From: Acidimicrobium ferrooxidans DSM 10331
Lineage (GTDB): Bacteria > Actinomycetota > Acidimicrobiia > Acidimicrobiales > Ilumatobacteraceae
NCBI GenBank assembly: GCA_945900735.1
Contig: CAMDJX010000007.1
Span: forward strand, 1-34,704
Length of the DNA: 34,704 bases
Reading direction: 5' to 3'
Part shown: positions 1-7,084 of the stretch, one piece after another
How the letters are laid out: every line of letters starts with the position of its first letter
How positions within the stretch are numbered: the first letter of the stretch is position 1
The notes under the pieces: model-generated
The model's database searches: none
The model's input: the letters and a program-made list of their open reading frames with translations, nothing else
Told to the model about the DNA's origin: nothing
Program-made: the position numbers and the translations under genes

Positions 1-97
1 TTGTCGGCGTCGGTGCGCGACGCATCGCTTGGTGTTGTACTCATTGCGTCATCACGACGGTTCACGCTACTTGCCGTGTGCCGATAGCCTGAAACAA

Positions 98-1687
98 GTG
101 GATATCACCACCTCGACCCCGTGGAAGCAAGTGCTTTCGCTCGCGGCATCTAGCCAACAGCACACCCTTGCTCAGATGTTTGCCGCCGACGCCAAGCGCG
201 CAAGCACAATGACGATGCAGGCAAACGTTGGCGCACAATCGCTGCTTGTGGATGTTTCGAAGCAGAACATTTCTTCCGAAATACTGAGCGCACTCCTTGA
301 TGTTGTGCGCGAGGCGGGCGTAGAGCAACGACGCGACGTGATGTTCAGCGGCGCAGTAGTAAACAACACCGAGCAGCAGCCCGCCTTGCATATTGCATTG
401 CGCTCGAAGGCAACCTCAGACGTGTCGGCGGCGGTTGCGGCCGAGCGAAAAAAGATGACCGAGTTTGCCAACGGCGTGCGCAACGGCACGATTTGTGGAG
501 CAACCGGCAAAACATTTACACATGTTGTCAACGTGGGCATTGGCGGAAGTGACTTGGGGCCACGCTTGGTGTGGGAAGCGCTGAGCCCGGTGGTGAAAGC
601 CGATCTGCAGTGTCGTTTCGTTTCCAACATCGACCCACTCGGCGTGCAACAAGCGCTGCAGGGCCTGGATGCCGAGCGCACGTTGGTAGTGATGTGCTCC
701 AAGACTTTTTCGACAAGCGAAACACTGGCTAACAGCCGCGCGATTGCTGCCTGGTTAGAAAGTGCGTTGGGCGCCGATGCGGTTGCTCAACACTGCGTGG
801 TAGTTGCAGTAGACGCGCAGAAGGCGCGCGCACAGAACATCGCGTTCGCTCATTCGTTTGCCATGTGGCAGTGGGTTGGTGGGCGGTATTCGGTTTCTTC
901 GGCTGTCAATTTGTGCAACGTGGTTGCCTTCGGGCCAGAAGTGCACGACCAAATGTTGGATGGCATGCGTGCCATCGACGAGCATTTCGCGTCTGCACCG
1001 TTGCAACAAAACATTCCAATGGTGTTGGGTGCTATTGGCGTTTGGAATAGGTCGGTGCTTGGCCGCGCAACGCATGCGCTCATTTCGTACTCCGACGCGC
1101 TGGCCTCGTTTGCGCCGTACGTTCAGCAGCTAGAGATGGAAAGCAATGGCAAGCGCGTGCGCACAGACGGCACGCCGGTTTCGGTTGAAACGGCGCCGGT
1201 CATTTGGGGTGGTGTGGGCACCAACTCTCAGCACGCTTACATGCAGTTACTGCATCAGGGAACCTCTGTGATCCCTGTGGATTTCATTGGCTTTGCCAAA
1301 GTGCTTGCGCAGGGCTCAGAAGAACACGACGCGTTGGTTGCAAATATGTTGGCGCAGTCGCAAGCACTTGCATTCGGTCGCACAGCAGATGGCGCGGGTG
1401 ACGCTTCATTGGCCGAGCATCGCGCAATGCCAGGCAACCGCCCAAGCACCACCATCATTGCTAGCCAACTGTCGGCTGCAACCCTTGGGGCACTGATTGC
1501 CCTTTACGAGCACAGCACGTTTGTGCAGGGCTGCATTTGGGATATCAACTCGTTCGATCAGTGGGGCGTGGAGCACGGTAAACAACTTGCCGCCACGGTG
1601 GCTGCAGATATTGCCGAAGGTTCGGCAAGTGCCGGCCACGATTCTTCAACAAAATCGCTGCTTGATTGGTACTTGAAGCACCGATAA
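98..1687 (+). CDS. pgi: Glucose-6-phosphate isomerase
   Basis: Cytosolic enzyme interconverting glucose 6-phosphate and fructose 6-phosphate in glycolysis and gluconeogenesis. About 529 aa from the chosen start, close to the usual 550. Family signatures are clear: VNVGIGGSDLGPR (sugar-isomerase fold, phosphate binding), SKTFSTSET, WVGGRYS, EMESNGKRV with the catalytic Glu, GTNSQHAYMQLLHQGT with the catalytic His, and WGVEHGKQL with the C-terminal catalytic Lys. I chose GTG at 98 because it puts the conserved N-terminal Trp (TPWKQ) at residue 9, much as in E. coli Pgi. The frame is open upstream to the window edge, so TTG 29, GTG 32 or a start outside the window are alternatives. No strong ribosome-binding site is visible. 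pafB follows 18 bases downstream on the same strand. Confidence 0.96.
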   Translation: MDITTSTPWKQVLSLAASSQQHTLAQMFAADAKRASTMTMQANVGAQSLLVDVSKQNISSEILSALLDVVREAGVEQRRDVMFSGAVVNNTEQQPALHIALRSKATSDVSAAVAAERKKMTEFANGVRNGTICGATGKTFTHVVNVGIGGSDLGPRLVWEALSPVVKADLQCRFVSNIDPLGVQQALQGLDAERTLVVMCSKTFSTSETLANSRAIAAWLESALGADAVAQHCVVVAVDAQKARAQNIAFAHSFAMWQWVGGRYSVSSAVNLCNVVAFGPEVHDQMLDGMRAIDEHFASAPLQQNIPMVLGAIGVWNRSVLGRATHALISYSDALASFAPYVQQLEMESNGKRVRTDGTPVSVETAPVIWGGVGTNSQHAYMQLLHQGTSVIPVDFIGFAKVLAQGSEEHDALVANMLAQSQALAFGRTADGAGDASLAEHRAMPGNRPSTTIIASQLSAATLGALIALYEHSTFVQGCIWDINSFDQWGVEHGKQLAATVAADIAEGSASAGHDSSTKSLLDWYLKHR

Positions 1688-1705
1688 GCCACGTAGTCTT
1701 TCGGC

Positions 1706-2656
1706 GTGGCCGTGCAGATTTCGCAAGCAGAACGGATGATGAACTTGCTGGCGTTGTTGGTGCAACGCTCGCAACCACTGACGCTCAAACAGATTCGCCA
1801 AGAATTGGGCAACCAGTATTCGCCGAGTGACACCGCAGCCAGGGCCGCATTCGAGCGCGACAAGAATGATTTGCGACAGATGGGAATACCCATCGAGATG
1901 ATCACGTTGGGCGGCGATGCGGCCGGCGAAGGCGCCTACAAAGTAGATCGCCGCAAGTTTGAGTTAAGCGATTTGCGGCTCACCGAAAGTGAAAGGGAAG
2001 CGTTGCAGATGGCTGTTGCGACCATTCGCTTGGGCGCAAGCCACGGCGACGAAGCGCTGTGGAAGTTGGGTGGCGAGCGCGCACTGAATACGCCTTCCAC
2101 CAGTGTGAACGTGCAACTGGACGACAGCATCTTGCCGGCACTTGCCGCGGGCGTGGTGGAGCATCGCACGTTCAACTTCACATATAAAGGTGAGAAGCGA
2201 CGCGTAGACCCATACGGGTTGTTGGCGCGAAATGGTTTTTGGTACATCGTTGGTTTCGACCACCTGCGTGGCGCGCAGCGAGTGTTCCGTGTAGATCGCA
2301 TCGAAGGGAAACTGGAAGCGGGCGACAAAGGTTCGTTTCAGCGCCCCGATGGTTTCGATTTGGCGAAGGCCGTGCCAACCGAGCAAGAGATGTTGGCAGA
2401 AGGCGACAGCCAAAGCCCAACTGCCGTGGTGTTGGTAGACAAAACACTTGCCAGCCGAGTGCGCCGCGAGTTTGGCGATGGTTCGGTAGCCAAAGAACGC
2501 GCAGATGGTTCGATCGAGTTTGTTATTCCGTGCGCCAACTTGGACGCCTTTCGGTTGTGGTTGTTTGCCATGGTCGACCGGGCCGAGGTGCTGTCGCCGC
2601 CGGCAATTAGGGCCAAAGTCATCGAGTGGCTTACACAACAGGCGCGGGGCAACTGA
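1706..2656 (+). CDS. pafB: WYL-domain transcriptional regulator, PafB-like
   Basis: A 316-aa protein with an N-terminal winged-helix region (about residues 5-60, containing LTLKQIRQEL and AARAAFERDKNDLRQMGIPI) followed by a WYL domain (about 140-230, with FTYKGEKRRVDPYGLLARNG and WYIVGFDHLRGAQRVFRVDRI) and a WCX-type C-terminal extension. In mycobacteria PafB and PafC form a WYL activator of the RecA/LexA-independent DNA-damage response. The gene starts at GTG 1706. Its TGA shares one base with the ATG of the next WYL gene, so the two are probably translationally coupled and made in equal amounts. The pair is usually described beside pafA and proteasome genes; here pgi is upstream and no proteasome gene is in view. 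The assignment rests on the tandem arrangement and domain order. Confidence 0.88.
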   Translation: MAVQISQAERMMNLLALLVQRSQPLTLKQIRQELGNQYSPSDTAARAAFERDKNDLRQMGIPIEMITLGGDAAGEGAYKVDRRKFELSDLRLTESEREALQMAVATIRLGASHGDEALWKLGGERALNTPSTSVNVQLDDSILPALAAGVVEHRTFNFTYKGEKRRVDPYGLLARNGFWYIVGFDHLRGAQRVFRVDRIEGKLEAGDKGSFQRPDGFDLAKAVPTEQEMLAEGDSQSPTAVVLVDKTLASRVRREFGDGSVAKERADGSIEFVIPCANLDAFRLWLFAMVDRAEVLSPPAIRAKVIEWLTQQARGN

Positions 2657-3657
2657 TGGCTTCGCGAAAAGTTGTGCGTAAGGGAGTAGCCAATTTGTTG
2701 TCTGGGCGCAAAGCGCGCCGCGGCCCTCGCAGCGCGGCGGAGCGTGTGTCTGGTTTGCTCGTGATGTTGCCGTGGGTGCTCGAGCGCAAACGAGTGAAGC
2801 TTGCCGACATGGCCAAACAATTCAAATTGACCGAGGCCGAATTGATGGCCGACATCATGATGGCTGCAATGTGCGGCGTGCCGCCATATTCGCCAGATGC
2901 GTTGATCGATGTGTTTGTAGACGAAGACGAAGTGGTGGCCGAAGTGCCTTCCGTATTTTCCCGACCGTTGCAACTGAACACGGCAGAAGTGTTTGCCCTT
3001 GTCACCATGGGCCAGGCCGCAATGAAATTGGCCGGCGCCGACACATCGGGCCCTCTTGCAACCGCACTAGCCAAAGTGCGGCCGCTGTTGCCCGACGACT
3101 CGATGGTGGTGGTGGACATTGCCAACATCAAGTTTCTGCCCGAGTTGCGCCAGGCCCTGAACCCCGCCGAGCAAGTGACGATTACCTACTTCGCGCCGTC
3201 TACCGCCACACGCACCGAGCGCACCATCACGCCGCGTGCAGTGTTTGAAGACGCGGGCAATTGGTATGTGTCGGCCGACGACAACTTGTCTGGCGAGCGC
3301 CGCGTGTTTCGTGTCGATCGCATCGAGGCACTCACTCGCACCGGCGTACTGGCGCCAAAGTTTGGCGAGCCAGATGAAATGGACAGCGACGGCCCCGAAT
3401 GGTTTGGCGACGCAGTGCAACACGTGACGTTGCGCGTTGCCCCGCGGGCGCGGTGGGTTGTGGAGTCGTACCCCTACGTGTCGCGAGTGCAGGAAGCCGA
3501 TGGCAGCAGCGTGGTGCAGATGGCGGTCAGTAGCGAGCACTGGCTGGGCAGATTGTTGTTACGGGCAGGAAGCGATGTGCAGGTTGTAGAGCCCGCCAAC
3601 TTCGCCGACTTAAGCCAGCGCACGGCACGCAACGTGCTGCAGCGCTATGGCAAATAG
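2656..3657 (+). CDS. pafC: WYL-domain transcriptional regulator, PafC-like
   Basis: A 333-aa protein and the second half of the PafBC pair. It has an N-terminal winged helix (about residues 30-90, with LLVMLPWVLERKRVKLADMA, FKLTEAELMADI and MCGVPPYSPDALIDV), then a WYL domain (about 165-230, with VTITYFAPSTATRTERTITP and GNWYVSADDNLSGERRVFRV) and a C-terminal WCX-like segment. The ATG at 2656 uses the last A of the pafB TGA (sequence TGATG), so it is preferred over an in-frame start 30 bases further upstream inside pafB. The sensor ligand is not inferable from the sequence; in the family, single-stranded DNA has been proposed to act through the WYL domain. The stop abuts the stop of the convergent gene on the minus strand with no spacer. 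Confidence 0.87.
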   Translation: MASRKVVRKGVANLLSGRKARRGPRSAAERVSGLLVMLPWVLERKRVKLADMAKQFKLTEAELMADIMMAAMCGVPPYSPDALIDVFVDEDEVVAEVPSVFSRPLQLNTAEVFALVTMGQAAMKLAGADTSGPLATALAKVRPLLPDDSMVVVDIANIKFLPELRQALNPAEQVTITYFAPSTATRTERTITPRAVFEDAGNWYVSADDNLSGERRVFRVDRIEALTRTGVLAPKFGEPDEMDSDGPEWFGDAVQHVTLRVAPRARWVVESYPYVSRVQEADGSSVVQMAVSSEHWLGRLLLRAGSDVQVVEPANFADLSQRTARNVLQRYGK

Positions 3658-3664
3658 TTATTTG
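3651..3664. repeat. Palindrome across the pafC / epoxide-hydrolase stop junction
   Basis: CAAATAGTTATTTG is a perfect 6-base inverted repeat with a 2-base centre. It contains the TAG of pafC (3655-3657) and, on the other strand, the TAA of the convergent gene (3658-3660). It could act as a very small bidirectional transcript-end hairpin. It may equally be an accident of two Lys-stop endings facing each other. Confidence 0.4.
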
Positions 3665-4068
3665 GAGGCGAGTGCCTTGGTGAAGCTTTCGCGGTCGAAG
3701 TAGTCGCGCCACAGCGCAATTTTGCCTTCGCTGACCACAAATAGGCCTGCAATATCTAGCTCGATCCAGCGGCCATCCATTTCGAAGCGGTCGGTGCGTT
3801 CGTTCATGACAACGCCGTGTTCCATGTCGCCGCTGCTTACTTGGTGGTGAATGAGCCATTCAATCTTGGTTGCTTCGGCCATGAACTCGCTCAAAATTGC
3901 GATCATTGCATCTTTGCCAAACACCTTGGTGATGGGCACGTTGTCGTATTCGCAGTCGTCACTGACCATGTCCATTGCCGCAGTGAAGTGGCTTTGTTCG
4001 ATGTTCTCGATGAACCGTGTGACGAATTCGCCCGGATCGGTAATGGTGCTGATGCTTGCTGATGCCAT
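3658..4068 (-). CDS. Limonene-1,2-epoxide hydrolase-like protein (SnoaL fold)
   Basis: A 136-aa single-domain protein of the NTF2/SnoaL fold, best matching the limonene-1,2-epoxide hydrolase family. The catalytic residues known from the Rhodococcus enzyme (Asp-Arg-Asp triad with a water-positioning Tyr/Asn pair) all appear present: Tyr41 and Asn43 in CEYDNVP, Arg91 and Asp93 in NERTDRF, and Asp122 in WRDYFD. It therefore probably hydrolyses a small epoxide to a diol in the cytosol; the natural substrate is unknown and need not be limonene. Start is ATG 4068, preceded on its strand by AGAGG very close to the start codon. It ends exactly where pafC ends on the other strand. Close relatives without the triad are polyketide cyclases or unknowns, but the intact triad argues against that here. 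Confidence 0.82.
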   Translation of the reverse strand: MASASISTITDPGEFVTRFIENIEQSHFTAAMDMVSDDCEYDNVPITKVFGKDAMIAILSEFMAEATKIEWLIHHQVSSGDMEHGVVMNERTDRFEMDGRWIELDIAGLFVVSEGKIALWRDYFDRESFTKALASK

Positions 4069-4131
4069 GCCTCTAGTTTGACAGGCGCACCACGCGCAAT
4101 TGCGCTTATCGAGTGTGTATGGCCAACCTAA

Positions 4132-4494
4132 TTAAGCAGAGTGTGCAACGCGGGCACGGATGCCAATCGGTGCAGCAACGGTGTAGCCGGCCATGTGCCG
4201 CTGTTCTTCGTTTTCGCCGCCCCAAAAACCGTACTCGTGATTGTTTCGTGCGTACTCTTTGCAAATTGACTGCACGTTGCATGCGTCGCACAACGAACGC
4301 GCCTTTGCTTCGCGACGATCGCGTGCCTGAGGACGCTCTACTTTTGGTGCGAAGAACAACTTCATCTTGCCCTTGCAATTTGCTTCGCGAGTCCAGTCGG
4401 ATTCCTGAGTAATGGGCGTGAGCAAATCAACCGAATCGGAGACGCCAAAACGATGCTCGGCGGTGACCATTTTGATGGACGAGTTGAGCGACAT
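4132..4494 (-). CDS. WhiB-family iron-sulfur transcription factor
   Basis: A 120-aa protein with the four cysteines that hold a [4Fe-4S] cluster in Wbl proteins: Cys40 (EANCKG), Cys69 and Cys72 (CDAC), and Cys78 (SICKEYA), spaced C-x28-C-x2-C-x5-C. The G(V/I/F)WGG turn follows as GFWGGENEEQR (89-99). Wbl proteins are actinobacteria-specific and act with the primary sigma factor, responding to redox state or NO. The basic tail (GIRARVA) could contact DNA but is short. I cannot say which Wbl subfamily it is. Start is ATG 4494 with a GAAAGG ribosome-binding site about 7 bases upstream on the minus strand. It is transcribed away from the PhoH gene with a 90-base gap that probably holds its promoter. 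Confidence 0.95.
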   Translation of the reverse strand: MSLNSSIKMVTAEHRFGVSDSVDLLTPITQESDWTREANCKGKMKLFFAPKVERPQARDRREAKARSLCDACNVQSICKEYARNNHEYGFWGGENEEQRHMAGYTVAAPIGIRARVAHSA

Positions 4495-4584
4495 TTTCGA
4501 TGCCTTTCACTACTGGGTGTATTTAACACTAAGTCGCTGAAGGCTGAAATTGCAAGGAAATAACCTGTGGCGTGTGGCTCTTGG

Positions 4585-5994
4585 TTACAGCAGTTCGGCA
4601 GCCAGGCTGGCTACCTCGCTGCGCTCGCAGGCGGCCAGCGTGATGTGCCCAAAGCAGCGCTGGCCTGCAAAGGCATGGATGAGGACCGCGAGGGCGTTGT
4701 TCGACTCGCCCATGTAGGGGGCATCGATCTGGCTGGTGTCGCCGGTGAAGACAACCTTGGTACCTTCGCCGATGCGGGTGAGGATGGTCTTCAGCGTGGT
4801 GGGCTCCAAGTTTTGGGCTTCGTCCACCACAACAAATTGCTGCTGCAGCGATCGGCCGCGAAGAAACGTCACCGACTCCAGTGTCAGTTGACCGCGATCG
4901 GTGAGGTCGTCGATGAGGCTGCGCGCATCGCGACTGGAACGCTGATCGGTGAGCGCCACGATCGCATCATGAATTGCCGACATCCACGGGTCGAGTTTTT
5001 CGTCCAAGTTGCCCGGCAGGAAACCAACGTCTGCTCGGCCAACTGGCACGAGCGGTCGGTACACAGCCAGCCGTTCGTAGCGGCGTTGTTCCACCACTTG
5101 CTCAAGCCCGCACGCAATTGCCATCAGCGTCTTGCCCGTGCCCGCGCGCCCGTCGAGGGCGATCACGGTGATTTCTGGATCGAGCAATAGTTCGAGCGCA
5201 AAGCGCTGTTCTTTGCTTCGCGCGCGCAAGCCCCATGCCTCGGGTGGTGCTTGCGAAAGCAGTTTCAGTTCGTTGTCGGTGCAGCGGGTGAGCGCCGACT
5301 GCGAACCGGAACGCAAGACCGCAAAGTTGTTGTCGACCAGCGCGGTTGTGCCAACAACCGAAACCATCTCGACGCCGCCACTTTTGTACAGCGCGTCGAT
5401 GTGCTCGACGGTGGTATCGATAGAAGTCCAGCCCATTGGCCTGCTGGAAACCGCCGCACCAACTGGCTGGTGTTCTTCTGCGATGAGGCCCATGTGGGCT
5501 GCCTTAATGCGCAGCGCCGCATCGTTGGAAATCATGCGCGTGGGCGATGTGCGCATTTGCCCAAGCGCTGCGCCAATAATCCGGTTGTCGGGAATCTCTG
5601 GGTCGAGCCCGTGCTCGATCAGCAAGTGGCGCTGAATGCCGTTCACTTCTATTTGCACCGTCCCGCCCTCGGGGGTGTCGTGCACTGCAACAGGCGTTGC
5701 AAGCGAACCGCCTGCTTTGCGTCGCAACTCTTCAATCGTTCGCAACGCTGTACGTGCGGAACGACCAACATCATCCATTCGTGTTTTCAATCCATCAAGC
5801 TCTTCAACAACAGTGAGCGGGATGACCACGTCGCAACCAACGTACGTAAACAAGCAGGCTGGGTCGGCAACTAATACCGATGTATCGAGAACGACGCGAG
5901 TGGGGCGAAGTGTTGGTGTGGCGTCGACGTGAAGAGCGAGTGTTTCGCCAGCGATGTCTGTGTGCTGGTCAGATGATGAGTCGTGAGTACGCAA
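4585..5994 (-). CDS. PIN-PhoH fusion ATPase (PhoH2-like)
   Basis: A 469-aa fusion of an N-terminal PIN ribonuclease domain (about residues 30-175) and a C-terminal PhoH-type ATPase (about 250-460). PIN acidic residues are visible at Asp37 (VLDTSVL), Glu65 (VVEELDGL), Asp136 (IPDNRII) and Asp158 (MISNDAAL). The ATPase has Walker A GRAGTGKT (282-289) and Walker B VVVDEAQNLEP (Asp391-Glu392), followed by VVFTGDTSQID. This is the architecture of mycobacterial PhoH2, described as an ATP-dependent RNA unwinding and cleaving enzyme; there a small upstream antitoxin gene (phoAT) accompanies it, and none is seen here. The only usable start in the open frame is TTG 5994, two codons after an in-frame stop, so a rare-start or weakly translated gene is likely unless CTG 5997 is used. 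Confidence 0.93.
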   Translation of the reverse strand: MRTHDSSSDQHTDIAGETLALHVDATPTLRPTRVVLDTSVLVADPACLFTYVGCDVVIPLTVVEELDGLKTRMDDVGRSARTALRTIEELRRKAGGSLATPVAVHDTPEGGTVQIEVNGIQRHLLIEHGLDPEIPDNRIIGAALGQMRTSPTRMISNDAALRIKAAHMGLIAEEHQPVGAAVSSRPMGWTSIDTTVEHIDALYKSGGVEMVSVVGTTALVDNNFAVLRSGSQSALTRCTDNELKLLSQAPPEAWGLRARSKEQRFALELLLDPEITVIALDGRAGTGKTLMAIACGLEQVVEQRRYERLAVYRPLVPVGRADVGFLPGNLDEKLDPWMSAIHDAIVALTDQRSSRDARSLIDDLTDRGQLTLESVTFLRGRSLQQQFVVVDEAQNLEPTTLKTILTRIGEGTKVVFTGDTSQIDAPYMGESNNALAVLIHAFAGQRCFGHITLAACERSEVASLAAELL

Positions 5995-6544
5995 CAGTGC
6001 TTAGTGTTGCCGAACGGAAAATTGCAATGGTGGATACCGAGCAAGTTTTTTGTAATTTTTTGGTTTTGGGGGGTGAAAAAGGGCAATTTTGGGAAATATT
6101 TTTAAAATATTTTTCCGGTCTTTTTCGCCGGTTTTCGACCCTCTCAAACCCACTGTTTACGGGGGTGGCGAGGCTCAAATCCTTACCCGTATTGGAGTGG
6201 ATTTTCGCACGCTTGAAGCCCTTACTGGATAAGGAAATGGCCCAAAATCTCAAAATTGAGGCCCCGCGAAACCCAATACCAGTATGGATTTTAGCAAATT
6301 CATTGGGTTTTTGCCCGATTTCAACCCAGGAAAAACACTCAAAACAACACAACATTTTTTTATCAAAAGTTTGCTCAAAATTCTTCTCTTTCTGAACAAA
6401 AATCGATGAAGAAAATTGGTGACAACGGACTTCGCAGCAAGTGCTGAAAGGACGCAAAACGTTTTCAATGCTTGCAATTTGATTTCAGACCTATTCAGAT
6501 AGTGAATGAATCAGTTTCCGATTCCGAGAAAGTTAGGTAAGCAA
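5995..6544. other. Long A+T-rich divergent intergenic region with nested inverted repeats
   Basis: This 550-base gap separates the PhoH gene from HU and is by far the longest non-coding stretch in the window; other intergenic gaps are at most about 90 bases. G+C is about 40% by hand count, against roughly 55-60% in the flanking genes. Homopolymer runs are common (T7 at 6355-6361, G6 near 6068-6073). Inverted repeats include AAACCCAAT (6269-6277) with ATTGGGTTT (6302-6310), GTATTGG (6189-6195) with CCAATAC (6273-6279), TACGGG (6158-6163) with CCCGTA (6186-6191), TGGGTT (6304-6309) with AACCCA (6323-6328), and an A/T palindrome near 6094-6118. Open frames on both strands here look like chance. 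It probably contains both divergent promoters and may encode a structured leader or small RNA. Confidence 0.6.
6158..6328 (+). promoter_or_regulatory. Candidate structured leader / attenuator-like RNA upstream of HU
   Basis: Five short segments can pair in a chain of mutually exclusive stems. A is TACGGG (6158-6163), B is CCCGTATTGG (6186-6195), C is AAACCCAATAC (6269-6279), D is ATTGGGTTT (6302-6310) and E is AACCCA (6323-6328). A pairs with B, B with C (7 bp), C with D (9 bp) and D with E (6 bp). Stem C:D is followed by two unpaired T residues, so it is at best a weak terminator. The geometry resembles transcription attenuators or riboswitch leaders on the plus strand. The words are short and the region is of low complexity, so chance is a real alternative. 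Confidence 0.25.
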
Positions 6545-6829
6545 ATGACAAAAGCAGAGCTCATAGATGCAGTTGCTCAGAAGTCCGGAGTGTCGAAGGC
6601 AGATGCCGAACGCACTATCGCAAGCTTCTTTGAACTGGTCGTAGCCTCAGCGATTAAAGGTGAGAAAGTTGCATGGCCGGGCTTCGGTTCGTTCAGCACT
6701 TCAAACCGCAAAGCTCGTACCGGCCGTAACCCACAAACGGGTGCACCGGTTCAGGTACCAGCATCTACAGCAATGAAGTTCACTTCAAGCTCAACGCTGA
6801 AGAGTGAATTAAACCCAAACCGTAAGTAA
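6545..6829 (+). CDS. hup: HU-family nucleoid-associated DNA-binding protein
   Basis: A 94-aa histone-like protein that bends and compacts DNA as a dimer. It shows the HU start MTKAELIDAVAQKSGVSKAD, the core GFGSFSTSNRKARTGRNPQTG (beta-arm entry with the arginine-rich strand) and the distal Pro of the arm in APVQVPAS, ending KSELNPNRK. ATG 6545 is chosen over an in-frame ATG at 6506 because it aligns with the family N-terminus and has AGGTAAG just upstream. The protein stops where simple HU proteins stop and lacks the Lys-rich C-terminal tail of mycobacterial HupB and Streptomyces HupS. A tail-like sequence is instead encoded by the next gene, 21 bases downstream and before a shared terminator, so the two are probably cotranscribed. 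Confidence 0.95.
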   Translation: MTKAELIDAVAQKSGVSKADAERTIASFFELVVASAIKGEKVAWPGFGSFSTSNRKARTGRNPQTGAPVQVPASTAMKFTSSSTLKSELNPNRK

Positions 6830-6850
6830 TACCTATCAAGGAGAAATATC

Positions 6851-7000
6851 ATGGCAGCAAAAAAGCGCAAGAAGGCCGCTAAGAAGGCCCCAGCAAAGAA
6901 GCGTAAGGCAGCAAAGAAGACAGCTAAGAAGGCAACGAAGAAGGCAGCGAAGAAAGCTCCTGCCAAGAAGCGTCGCAAGAAGGCTGCAAAAAAGAAATAA
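6851..7000 (+). CDS. 49-aa Lys/Ala-rich histone H1-like basic protein
   Basis: A 50-codon reading frame opening with ATG and preceded by a textbook AAGGAG ribosome-binding site (6838-6843) at 7-base spacing. The product has 24 Lys, 4 Arg, 16 Ala, 2 Pro and 2 Thr in 49 residues (57% basic), built from KKAAKK and APAKKR units; the APAKKR block occurs twice. This composition matches the C-terminal tails of actinobacterial HU proteins (HupB/HupS) and bacterial H1-like proteins, which bind DNA without a fixed fold. Gene order HU, this gene, terminator strongly suggests it is a nucleoid partner of HU encoded in trans. It uses mixed Lys codons (AAG and AAA) and several Ala codons, so it is not a simple triplet expansion. 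It is easily missed because of its size. Confidence 0.85.
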   Translation: MAAKKRKKAAKKAPAKKRKAAKKTAKKATKKAAKKAPAKKRRKKAAKKK

Positions 7001-7036
7001 GGCCTTAGCCGAAAATAATTCGGTTCGGAACACTGT

Positions 7037-7069
7037 AAATCGGGGGGCTTCGGCCCCCCGATTTTTTTT
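7037..7069 (+). terminator. Strong intrinsic terminator of the HU operon
   Basis: A 12-bp perfect stem, AAATCGGGGGGC (7037-7048) with GCCCCCCGATTT (7053-7064), is capped by a TTCG tetraloop (7049-7052) and followed by more T residues to 7069. This is a near-ideal rho-independent terminator. It ends the HU / Lys-rich transcript 36 bases after its last stop. A smaller stem (CCGAA/TTCGG, 7009-7023) lies just before it. On the minus strand it lies downstream of cofC and the A-run could give a U-tract there too, so it may work for both transcripts. Confidence 0.95.
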
Positions 7070-7084
7070 ATGTCCAATAATGTT

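Noticed and set aside
6158-6191. tRNA-like T-arm (GAGGCTCAAATCC) in the gap before HU
   Set aside because: No acceptor stem, D-arm or anticodon arm can be placed around it with correct spacing.
5880-6457. Open frames of 171 (plus) and 162 (minus) codons in the A+T-rich gap
   Set aside because: Each is partly antisense to or overlaps the PhoH gene end, both cover the same bases on opposite strands, neither has a ribosome-binding site or motif, and their sequence is low-complexity.
6851-7000. Short-period nucleotide repeats (AAGAAGG units) as a CRISPR or microsatellite
   Set aside because: The period follows codons, synonymous bases vary, and a start, ribosome-binding site and stop frame it, so it is a coding sequence.
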